Below, piece after piece: positions 42,817 through 50,403 of a DNA stretch of 64,000 nt. The translations under genes and the position numbers were made by a program. The first letter of the stretch is position 1. Each line of letters opens with the position of its first letter. The notes below the pieces were generated by a model. It saw only the letters and a list, made by a program, of their open reading frames with translations. It did no database searches and was not told where the DNA came from. Source of the stretch: CAITZA01 sp937915285 (GTDB lineage: Bacteria; Desulfobacterota; Desulfomonilia; Desulfomonilales; Desulfomonilaceae); assembly GCA_036821825.1 (NCBI GenBank), contig DAISIV010000011.1:1-64000 (forward strand), read 5' to 3'.

Positions 42817-44553
42817 CTACCGATGTGCGCTGATTAATCTAAGTTTGATCGCTGAACCGGCGCCTTTGAGCGGCCGGTACCTCAAATACCTGGCCATTAC
42901 TGGCTCAGCCCCGTAATATTCGAAACCTGGCCACCTCGAGTACCAGTCTATTTCATTTGAGGATGACTTTACCAGGGTCTTCCATTCTTTCATGTCCTCA
43001 GAATATTCCATTTCCCATTCTTCGGGGGTTGATTGTTCATCCCCCCAGACAACCCTGATTCTGCTTACCGGATAAGCCCTCTGCATATCCAAAATAACTT
43101 CCAGCCTGTCATTGGGATTCGAAGGGGTGAACTCAAAGCAGCCCTCTCCGGGATACCCCCTAAGGGCGTTCTGCTTTAGGCTCGCCTTTTCAGCCTCAGA
43201 TCCAGGATAAACGACCTGCGAGGCAGAAGCCACATCCCAAAAGAATGAATTCTTGTCTGTAGTCAAATCTGCGCTGGAAAGCTTTCTTTGGAAAATGTGT
43301 TCCTTTACAAGGTTAGAAATTTCTTTTGCCAACAGGAAATTTGCGCCACTGGTCAAGTGACACCAGTCCAAGAAGACCCACTCAGAGACGTCATCAAAAT
43401 AGTCGGAAAAATCGGCTACAAAATAATTCTTTTTCTGTGCGCTCGCAACAATCTTGTCAACCAGCAGCTTGTATGTCTTGTCTGATGGAACACCGTAATA
43501 CTGCTTGAAACCAGGTAATTCGTTGATGGCCCTTTCCTGGGGAGACATCGGCTTCCTGCTCAGGTAAAGCCACGGCTGAAGCGCCATTACATGCGGAATT
43601 CCGTCATTCTGTATCGACGAACTGTAATCTTCGATGACCTTCACCACGGTGTCTATATTTCGATCGAGCAATCGCGACATGTCATCTATCGATCCACCAA
43701 CCTGCTTGACCTCGCTCGAAGCGCCTTCAACCACCGCTTTGTGAACGGGAGCCCTTACGTTCAACTCTTGAAAGATGTCCTGTCCGGCCCATAAATACGT
43801 CATTAAAAACGTGTTGTTTTTTAGCCATAAAGTCAAGTAGGACGCCAGGCCCGTTCCACTGTATGAGTAAATGTCCCTAATGATGTTGTTGTATTGCCCT
43901 TCCTGAAAATAATTCCAGTCAGGTGTTAGCTTGCTTATCAGTGGCAATTCATTGGCGCCGTCCAGAGAAACTATCAGGTCTGGATTGTACTGGCGGAGCT
44001 TTACAGGATAGCGAATGAGAAGGTGCTGGTAGGAATGTCCCCAAACAGCCGTGTTGTAGACCCTTATTTTCTTTCCATCTATAGGGGCCGTGGCGTTAAG
44101 GATCATTTCCATGATATGGGAGATCGTTTCACGGTATTCAATACTATAGTGATTGGTGATTGAAACCGCATCACCTATAGCGCCGAGTCCAAAAGCAGTA
44201 GATCCACCCGTAAGGAAAATTCTGTATTCATCTTCGGGCTTTTCCAGACTGATCTCACGTGGTTCCCTAAAACCTGCATTGTTGGCGTATTCGTACTGGT
44301 TACCTTTAAGGATGTTGAATTCAACGCATGCGCCCGGGGTAAAGTCGTAGTCGTAATGCGACACAGGAGCCGTGGCATCCTTTCGCACCATGTCAAAATC
44401 ATGGTGATACACAACTCCCAGATATGATTTGCTGAGGGCGAATTCAGAAAACTTCTCCATGCCATAAAACAGGGCCGCAACCGCAAGGCCAAGAAAGATC
44501 AAATATAACGAAAGTTTTCCGAGGTAAATGATCGCTCTTCCTAATGACTTCAT
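42817..44553 (-). CDS. Membrane-anchored SGNH hydrolase, paralogue of 38454-40139
   Basis: A 578-residue protein with an N-terminal membrane anchor (LGKLSLYLIFLGLAVAALFY), an SGNH domain and a discoidin-like C-terminus (RIRVVWGDEQSTPEEWEM, ARYLRYRP). Counting from the ATG at 44553 the catalytic residues are Ser118 in LTGGSTAFG, Asn201 in DGANE, and Asp396/His399 in DWCHLTSGAN. It shares segments with the other SGNH protein such as WNYFxEGxY, YLTLWLK and GANF, so they are paralogues, not tandem repeats (the sequences differ widely). It is the first gene of the cluster; the carbamoyltransferase gene begins 6 bases after its stop. Weak ribosome binding site; a GTG at 44559 is an alternative start. 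Confidence 0.82.
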   Translation of the reverse strand: MKSLGRAIIYLGKLSLYLIFLGLAVAALFYGMEKFSEFALSKSYLGVVYHHDFDMVRKDATAPVSHYDYDFTPGACVEFNILKGNQYEYANNAGFREPREISLEKPEDEYRIFLTGGSTAFGLGAIGDAVSITNHYSIEYRETISHIMEMILNATAPIDGKKIRVYNTAVWGHSYQHLLIRYPVKLRQYNPDLIVSLDGANELPLISKLTPDWNYFQEGQYNNIIRDIYSYSGTGLASYLTLWLKNNTFLMTYLWAGQDIFQELNVRAPVHKAVVEGASSEVKQVGGSIDDMSRLLDRNIDTVVKVIEDYSSSIQNDGIPHVMALQPWLYLSRKPMSPQERAINELPGFKQYYGVPSDKTYKLLVDKIVASAQKKNYFVADFSDYFDDVSEWVFLDWCHLTSGANFLLAKEISNLVKEHIFQRKLSSADLTTDKNSFFWDVASASQVVYPGSEAEKASLKQNALRGYPGEGCFEFTPSNPNDRLEVILDMQRAYPVSRIRVVWGDEQSTPEEWEMEYSEDMKEWKTLVKSSSNEIDWYSRWPGFEYYGAEPVMARYLRYRPLKGAGSAIKLRLISAHR

Positions 44554-44832
44554 TCGCACATCCGTAATTCTAATTCACGGCCAGTGATCCAGATTTATAA
44601 CCTGCAGACACAAGCGACAAATATAATTTCCTTTTTGAGAGGAAATGCATGCGGACTTATTTAACTCAAAGAACAATTTTAGGCAAGCCTTCACGGATAT
44701 GTGAATCTTGACAGATTGTCCCATTCATTTTGAGAGCCTGGGTTCGTTAGAAAAGTTTCATGAAAGTTTTGGTCTTGTGAATTGTCGTTTGTCGACATAA
44801 TATATAGTTACTAAAGACATTCGGAGGGATTG

Positions 44833-45093
44833 ATGAAACGTCATGCGCTTAAATTAATGTTGGGATTGACAGCCGCACTGCTATTTTCAGTCTCCATGCC
44901 CTTGGCTTCTGAGGCCGGCAAGCCTGGCTTTACCGGAACTGTGCTCACTGTCAACGACTCCAGGGTCGCATACAGATACTACTATCCCAGGACCGGATGC
45001 TATTACGTAAAAAAATGCGTCAGGGTCAATCGATGGGGCCAATGCGTAAAGGTTAAGTGGTTGAAAAAGTGCGGACCTCGCAGGGTTCTTTAA
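44833..45093 (+). CDS. Small exported basic Cys-containing protein
   Basis: An 86-residue protein with a signal peptide (LMLGLTAALLFSVSMPLASEA) and a mature part of about 58 residues rich in Lys, Arg and Tyr. Four cysteines (CYYVKKCV, WGQCVKV, LKKCG) could make two disulfides; the string YRYYYPRTGCYYVKKC is striking. GGAGGG lies 4 bases before the ATG. I recognise no family. It precedes the dehydratase-family gene by 155 bases on the same strand but need not be cotranscribed. Confidence 0.68.
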   Translation: MKRHALKLMLGLTAALLFSVSMPLASEAGKPGFTGTVLTVNDSRVAYRYYYPRTGCYYVKKCVRVNRWGQCVKVKWLKKCGPRRVL

Positions 45094-45248
45094 AACAGCG
45101 CCTGATTAATTAATAACTGTTGCTAATATTTCTGGTTTGAGGCTTTACGCGCAAGCTGCCGGAGTGACTCATCCCGGATGCCGATTATCGCCGATTTCTT
45201 CGGTTGAGACTATCATCGTTAAAAAGTCAAACGACTGTGGGGTTTATT

Positions 45249-46496
45249 GTGGCCGAATCTCAGAAAAACAAATCCAGACCGATAGCAGCGACTTCCATGA
45301 TGAAACAGATCATGGCTGATCATTTCCTTGGATTGGACAGGGCGAGCAGGGAAGGGACACGCAAGATAGCGTGGTGTACTTCCGTTGGCCCAGCGGAACT
45401 TCTTCATTCTCTCGGATTTGAGGTCTATTTCCCTGAGAATCACGGAGCTATGCTGGGCGCGACCCGCATGGCCACTGACCTGATTCCCGCCGCAAATGCA
45501 ATGGGATACTCACCGGATATCTGTTCATATCTGACTGCTGATATTGGCGCTTACGTGAGGGGATGCACGCCTTTGACCAAAGCCTATGGGATAGAGAAAG
45601 TTCCTAAGGCCGACGTATTGGTTTACAACACAAATCAATGCCGGGATGTTCAGGACTGGTTTGCGTATTACGCCAGGGAGTGGAACGTTCCGATAGTGGG
45701 TATACACACACATCGGAACATTCAGGCCGTGGAGGATTTCCACATCGGCGATCTTGTTTCGCAGATCAAGATCATGATTCCCACGCTGGAAGAAGTTTCC
45801 GGAAACAAATTCGACATCGACAAGTTACGGGAAGTTGTCAAGCTCTCACTGGATTGCACAAAATTATGGAGGCAGGTTCTTGAATGCGGAGCCGCTGTTC
45901 CTGCTCCCCTAACTTTTTTTGACGCCACGATACACATGGGGCCGGCAGTGGTCCTGAGAGGACTACCTCAGGCAGTCGATTACTACAACACTCTTTTGGC
46001 CGAACTGAAACAGAGGATTGACGACGGAATTGCAGCGGTAGATGCTGAAAAACATCGAATCTATTGGGATGGAATGCCTATATGGGGCAAGCTCAGGGAC
46101 TTGAGCGCTCAGTTTAACGCCCTTAAAACCAATGTTGTCGCTTCCACATATTGTAATAGCTGGATTTTTGACGCGTTTGATCCTCAATTCCCCCTTGAGT
46201 CCATGGCAAAGGCTTACACGGAACTCTTTATCGTGCGGGACGATTCCTACAAGGAAGCCTACATGGAGGCATGGATAAAGAAGTTCTCCATTGATGGCAT
46301 AATTTTTCATGACGCCAAGACATGTCCGAACAACTCCAACAGTCGTTACATGATGCCACAGAGAATGCGTGACAGGCTCAATCTACCTGTCCTGGTCGTA
46401 AATGGAGACCTCAATGATTTGCGTTGCTATTCCGAGGAACAGGCACGAACAAATATCGAAGCCTTTGTAGAGCAGCTTGATGAAACAGGAAGATAG
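45249..46496 (+). CDS. 2-hydroxyacyl-CoA dehydratase/benzoyl-CoA reductase D-component family, candidate double-cubane cluster protein
   Basis: A 415-residue iron-sulfur protein of the HgdB/BcrB/YjiM family. GTG at 45249 has GGGG 6 bases upstream and gives the normal length. Family motifs: IAWCTSVGPAELLHSLGF (Cys43), FPENHGAMLGATR, DICSYLTADIGAYVRGC (Cys92, Cys106) and LVYNTNQC (Cys131); five further cysteines are at about 203, 213, 302, 359 and 393. Dehydratases have two such subunits; here there is only one, followed after 6 bases by an activase. That one-plus-one layout is that of double-cubane cluster proteins, which bind an [Fe8S9] cluster and perform ATP-driven low-potential reductions, and of E. 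coli YjiM/YjiL. The substrate is unknown. Confidence 0.82.
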   Translation: MAESQKNKSRPIAATSMMKQIMADHFLGLDRASREGTRKIAWCTSVGPAELLHSLGFEVYFPENHGAMLGATRMATDLIPAANAMGYSPDICSYLTADIGAYVRGCTPLTKAYGIEKVPKADVLVYNTNQCRDVQDWFAYYAREWNVPIVGIHTHRNIQAVEDFHIGDLVSQIKIMIPTLEEVSGNKFDIDKLREVVKLSLDCTKLWRQVLECGAAVPAPLTFFDATIHMGPAVVLRGLPQAVDYYNTLLAELKQRIDDGIAAVDAEKHRIYWDGMPIWGKLRDLSAQFNALKTNVVASTYCNSWIFDAFDPQFPLESMAKAYTELFIVRDDSYKEAYMEAWIKKFSIDGIIFHDAKTCPNNSNSRYMMPQRMRDRLNLPVLVVNGDLNDLRCYSEEQARTNIEAFVEQLDETGR

Positions 46497-46502
46497 CCCA
46501 TC

Positions 46503-47291
46503 ATGAAATACGATTATGCCGGTGGAGTAGATGTCGGCTCATGCACCACCAAAGGGGTTATCATTGACAACTCTGGAGTTGTTCTTGCTTCGAAGGTTGT
46601 CTATTCAGCCACTGACTTTAGCGCCGCCTCAAAAACCGTCTGGAATTCATGCCTATCAGAGGCCGGCCTTTCGCCACAGGATGATGTAATAGTTTATTCT
46701 ACAGGCTATGGCCGAAACAGTGTTTCTTTTGCGAGTGGTTCCATGACGGAGATAGCTTGCCATGGCAGAGGCTGCTATCATTACTTTGGTGGCCCGATAA
46801 CGGTAGTTGATATAGGCGGCCAGGACAACAAGGTAATAAAAATCGATGGGCATGGCAGGAGAGTGAGCTTTAAAATGAACCGGAAATGCGCTGCGGGCAC
46901 GGGCGCATTTCTGGAAGAGATGGCTCTGCGTCTGAGGCTACCGCTAGAGTCACTTAACTCGCTGGCGGAACAGGCTGACAAGGAAATAGTTTTAGGGAGT
47001 TATTGCACTGTATTTTCCGCAACCGAGGTTCTGGAAAAAATCAAGGCTGGAAATCAGGTAGACAGGATTGTAAAGGGATTATTCCACTCTGTTGTAAAAA
47101 GGATAATAGAGATGGATACATTGACGGATACAATCGTGATGACCGGGGGCGTTATTGAGCACAATCCGTATTTAATCACCTTGCTCAAATCCCACACATC
47201 ATGTCCGGTAGTTTCCCCGCCTCATCCCCAGATAACCGGGGCATTGGGAGCAGCGCTTTACGCAATGGAGTCAGCGCCGGAAACCGAATGA
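46503..47291 (+). CDS. BadF/BcrA/HgdC-type activase (ATP-dependent electron injector)
   Basis: A 262-residue ASKHA-fold ATPase that drives single electrons into a dehydratase-family iron-sulfur enzyme. GVDVGSCTTKGVI is the first nucleotide-binding motif, VVDIGGQDNKVI the second and VMTGGVIEHNP the third. Two conserved cysteines, Cys129 in RKCAAGTGAFLE and Cys168 in GSYCTVFSATEV, would hold the subunit-bridging [4Fe-4S] cluster. Length and motifs match HgdC-type activators. It starts 6 bases after the previous gene, so the two are one unit. Confidence 0.9.
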   Translation: MKYDYAGGVDVGSCTTKGVIIDNSGVVLASKVVYSATDFSAASKTVWNSCLSEAGLSPQDDVIVYSTGYGRNSVSFASGSMTEIACHGRGCYHYFGGPITVVDIGGQDNKVIKIDGHGRRVSFKMNRKCAAGTGAFLEEMALRLRLPLESLNSLAEQADKEIVLGSYCTVFSATEVLEKIKAGNQVDRIVKGLFHSVVKRIIEMDTLTDTIVMTGGVIEHNPYLITLLKSHTSCPVVSPPHPQITGALGAALYAMESAPETE

Positions 47292-47323
47292 CAGCAAACA
47301 TCACCTGCAGTTTCCGAGGGCGA

Positions 47324-48070
47324 CTATCTGGTCAAATAATAGGCGCATTCGCACGGTAAGTCAGTCTTCAGGATTTTGGCTGCCGTGATTTTAGGGTCGT
47401 ATCCGTCGAGTCTCCACCAGGTTATCTGTTGCGATTCAGTGTCCAGAGTTACGTAGCACGGTTTATGTATAGGGTCTCTCGGCTGACCGATGCTACCCGG
47501 ATTGATCAGAAGTTTTTCACTGGCACGGTTGGAATAAGTTGTTCCACCCTCGAAAAATGTAGTTTCGATGAGTTGTTTTCCGGATGCGTCAGCGAGCATG
47601 GGGCGATGTGTGTGGCCGGCAAAAGTCAATGACGTCCCGGAGTTTTGAAGACAGAGCATGATACCGAGGCTTCTCCCGGAAAACAGGTATTCCCAACTGT
47701 CAGGCTCAAAACATGAGGCATGGGTTAGTGTAAATAACTCTGTTTCAAGTTTTAATTTAAGCCCTCCTATATATTTAATGTTATTTTTTGTAAGCTGTTT
47801 TTGAGTCCAGCATATCGCCTCAAAAGCCATGGGATTCATAAGCCTCTCTGATTCCATGAGGTTTAGCGCAGCATATTCATGATTACCCATTATGACATTT
47901 GAGTGACATATTTCCCTGATGATCTCCAAACATTCATTTGGATTAGGGCCATAGCCAATCGAATCCCCCAAACAGGCGTATGCCTCAGTCCCCAGATTTC
48001 TCGAGTGTTCTATGAATAGCTCCAGAGCCTCAAGGTTGCCATGAACATCACTGAAAAATGCCAGTTTCAA
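47324..48070 (-). CDS. Metallophosphoesterase (YfcE-like)
   Basis: A 248-residue calcineurin-like phosphoesterase. All metal-binding motifs are seen: FFSDVHGNLEAL, CLGDSIGYGPNPNE, VIMGNHEYAALN, LTHASCFEPD, FAGHTHRP and the closing INPGSIGQPRDPIHKPCYVT. Two metal ions should be bound. YfcE/PhoE-like enzymes hydrolyse phosphodiesters or monoesters; the physiological substrate is not evident. The start is a TTG with AGG about 8 bases upstream. It is convergent with the activase gene. Confidence 0.88.
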   Translation of the reverse strand: MKLAFFSDVHGNLEALELFIEHSRNLGTEAYACLGDSIGYGPNPNECLEIIREICHSNVIMGNHEYAALNLMESERLMNPMAFEAICWTQKQLTKNNIKYIGGLKLKLETELFTLTHASCFEPDSWEYLFSGRSLGIMLCLQNSGTSLTFAGHTHRPMLADASGKQLIETTFFEGGTTYSNRASEKLLINPGSIGQPRDPIHKPCYVTLDTESQQITWWRLDGYDPKITAAKILKTDLPCECAYYLTR

Positions 48071-48152
48071 TCAGAGAACCTTTAGTTCATCAATCTTGCT
48101 TCCGTTATACCATTGCCTCTTGATGTTTCCTCGGTACAACAATTTGTAAAAA

Positions 48153-48497
48153 TCACTGTATTTCTATCGAAGCAATCCTCATTTCATCTCTTCCCTGGAT
48201 AATCTGCAGAACCCCTTCATCACATTTCGGGCAAAAAGGTAGATAGTCATCCAAGGTGGATTCTTGTCCACAGTCCATACATCGGGCTTTTATTGGAATT
48301 ATGGTTGTTTTTATTAACGCTCCCTCTGCAGGGCTCCCTTTGGACAGGGCTTCGAAGGCAAAATCTATGGCCGCAGGCATGACAGCAGTCATGGCCCCAA
48401 ATTCAAGATTTACACTCACTATTTTACTACAGTTATGTATTTTGAGTTGATCCAAAAGCGTTTCCATTATGGATTCAACGATTGCCAGTTCGTGCAT
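48153..48497 (-). CDS. hypA: Hydrogenase maturation protein HypA
   Basis: A 114-residue nickel-insertion factor for [NiFe] hydrogenases. It opens with MHELAIVESIME, whose His2 binds nickel, and the C-terminal zinc loop has two CxxC pairs (Cys73/76 and Cys89/92). GGGGG lies 4-5 bases before the ATG. No other hyp or hydrogenase gene is near; orphan hypA genes do occur. It runs in the same direction as the phosphoesterase gene 82 bases downstream. Confidence 0.9.
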   Translation of the reverse strand: MHELAIVESIMETLLDQLKIHNCSKIVSVNLEFGAMTAVMPAAIDFAFEALSKGSPAEGALIKTTIIPIKARCMDCGQESTLDDYLPFCPKCDEGVLQIIQGRDEMRIASIEIQ

Positions 48498-48547
48498 CTA
48501 ACCCCCATGTCGAGAAATTTCCAGAGGTATAGGCTCAGAGCGTCAAA

Positions 48548-48907
48548 TCACCTTGCCCAAGTGGGAAGCGTCCAGGCCGAACCCGGAGGAATCTCTTGAA
48601 AAAGCCTTTCACCGGTAAAATCAACGAAAAGGCGATAGGTTTTTTGTATGTCACTGTTGTTGTGAGTGCTGAATGCGACATTTCTACCTTTATAAGTGTA
48701 GACGGTAATGATGTCACCATTTGCGGCCGAATAGAAAGTCATTGTTGTTTCTTTTCCGGGAATATCCGGCGCCCTGTCGGTCATCTGCGTTGTAAGGCTT
48801 TTTAGGTTGGTAACATTTGGCATGGGGAATCTTTGCTGGGCATCAACTTCCGTCACACCAAGTAACAGTAATGGAATCGACATTATAAGAATGTAAGCGT
48901 AACGCAT
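48548..48907 (-). CDS. Exported hypothetical protein
   Basis: A 119-residue protein of unknown function. ATG at 48907 has GAGAGG 6 bases upstream. The signal peptide (ILIMSIPLLLLGVTEVDA) cleaves near VDA-Q. The mature part is a small beta-rich domain: TMTFYSAANGDIITVYTYKG, then NVAFSTHNNSDIQKTYRLFV, and an end GSAWTLPTWAR. It precedes hypA on the same strand by 50 bases. I see no homology. Confidence 0.6.
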   Translation of the reverse strand: MRYAYILIMSIPLLLLGVTEVDAQQRFPMPNVTNLKSLTTQMTDRAPDIPGKETTMTFYSAANGDIITVYTYKGRNVAFSTHNNSDIQKTYRLFVDFTGERLFQEIPPGSAWTLPTWAR

Positions 48908-49068
48908 CAAAAGCCTCTCAAAGCCTGCTGAAACAGGAGCCTGTGTTCTTGTCCCGCCAACCTAGACCTAGCCAATTGGAAGAGGTCATTAGCAGACAAA
49001 GTTCGTTGACATAAACCAAATAATATTTCAAAGTAAGACTTTCCTACCAAGTTTCAGAGGATGTTGCA

Positions 49069-49572
49069 ATGAATATTGACGAACTGGAACGAAAAGATTT
49101 GAGAGAATACCTGGATTTCCTCTTTTGGCATTACAGGGTGGTTGATTCATTCTGGTACATCTTCCTGGAAGAGGAATATGGGACGGACATTGCCAACCAT
49201 TTTAACGAAAGAGTCTGGAGACGGGTAGCAGGAATTGCGGCCAAGGACATCAAGAAGAGATACGGAATAAGTGAAACCGGTCTGGATGGATTCGTTAAGG
49301 CGCTCGAGTATTTCCCATGGAAGATAATTGTCGATTATAAACTATCTAGAGACAAGGACTCAGTTATTATTTCAGTGCCTCATTGTGTTACCCAGGAGTC
49401 CCGAATAAAGAGAAACCTTCCTGAGTATCAGTGCAAGGAGATGCATCTCGGAGAATTTGAGGGGTTTGCCCATGTGATCGATCCATCCATCAAGGTGGAG
49501 TGTATTCACGCTCCTTTGGATCCGCATCCGCCGGAGCGTTTCTGCCAATGGAAATTTAGCATACAAGTTTGA
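49069..49572 (+). CDS. DUF6125-like protein
   Basis: A 167-residue protein. It has a helical N-terminus with FWHYRVVDSFWYIFLEEEYG, a pattern I associate with DUF6125 proteins of anaerobes, and a C-terminal half with spaced cysteines (VPHCVTQESRIKRN, YQCKEMHLG, VECIHAPLDPHPPERFCQW) that look like a metal site. Fold and function are not known to me. GAGG lies before the ATG. The next gene starts 3 bases after its stop, so the two are coupled. Confidence 0.6.
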   Translation: MNIDELERKDLREYLDFLFWHYRVVDSFWYIFLEEEYGTDIANHFNERVWRRVAGIAAKDIKKRYGISETGLDGFVKALEYFPWKIIVDYKLSRDKDSVIISVPHCVTQESRIKRNLPEYQCKEMHLGEFEGFAHVIDPSIKVECIHAPLDPHPPERFCQWKFSIQV

Positions 49573-49575
49573 GTC

Positions 49576-50307
49576 ATGTTCATAAAATCTGTTGAACTGG
49601 ATCCGAGATCTTTTCCGTGCAAGGACAAGTATCCTTTCAATGTCCCGAGCTTTACCCGAAAAACGAACCTCAATTTTTCAAGTAACATAACCTTCTTCAC
49701 CGGCAAGAACGGTGTAGGAAAGTCAACTTTACTAGATTCTCTAGCCCTGAAAAGCGGTCTGCTGCCTTGGGGTGGCATCAAGGCTCATGTTTCCCATTCA
49801 AATCCTTACGAGAATCATCTCGCAAGGTTTATCTCCATTGTCTGGGAAAAACGTAAGCCATACGGTTTTTATTTCAGGGCCGAGGTCTTCTTCAATTTTG
49901 CTTCCAGCCTTGATGACATTCTCAGGGATGATCCAGGGAGAAGTTCATATTTCGGGGGAGCTTCCTTAAATTCGCTGTCTCATGGAGAATCATTCCTGAA
50001 GTTTTTTGGTGGATACAGTTTTGGGCTGGATGGGCTGTATCTTATTGACGAACCTGAATCAGCCCTGGATCCCTTCAATCAAATAGAATTCGTCAAAATT
50101 CTGTCCAGGAACGCCAAATCAGGGAACAGGCAATACATCATTTCAACTTTGTCTCCGATAGTCCTTGCCTGTCCTGATTCCCAAATATTCAGTTTCGACG
50201 AAAACGGGATTAAACATGTTTCATGGCGGCAAACAAGCAGTTACAGGTTCTATGAAAGCTTTTTGAAGAATCCTGAACGCTTCCTGTATCAGGAGCATGA
50301 TGACTGA
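49576..50307 (+). CDS. AAA/ABC-type ATPase (COG3910-like)
   Basis: A 243-residue soluble ATPase of the SMC/ABC-like type. Walker A is FFTGKNGVGKSTLL (about 41-54), the signature is LSHGES (about 136-141) and Walker B LYLIDEPESALD (about 154-165). The final switch region is ISTLSPIVLA, where Ser replaces the usual H-loop residue. There is no membrane domain or DNA-binding domain, as in predicted ATPases of COG3910, whose role is unknown. It has no ribosome binding site of its own and lies 3 bases after the DUF6125-like gene; the kinase gene is 96 bases downstream. Confidence 0.78.
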   Translation: MFIKSVELDPRSFPCKDKYPFNVPSFTRKTNLNFSSNITFFTGKNGVGKSTLLDSLALKSGLLPWGGIKAHVSHSNPYENHLARFISIVWEKRKPYGFYFRAEVFFNFASSLDDILRDDPGRSSYFGGASLNSLSHGESFLKFFGGYSFGLDGLYLIDEPESALDPFNQIEFVKILSRNAKSGNRQYIISTLSPIVLACPDSQIFSFDENGIKHVSWRQTSSYRFYESFLKNPERFLYQEHDD

Positions 50308-50403
50308 TTTCTAAATGATCACGCACAGGGAAGCTTTCTATCACAATACAGTTGGCGCAAGGCTGACCAATTTGAATGCTTGCCTGTTTTTGGGATGAAG
50401 TAA

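Noticed and set aside
45249..47291. Assignment as a benzoyl-CoA reductase of the aromatic pathway
   Set aside because: Only one catalytic-type subunit is present and no other aromatic-degradation gene is near; class I reductases need four subunits.
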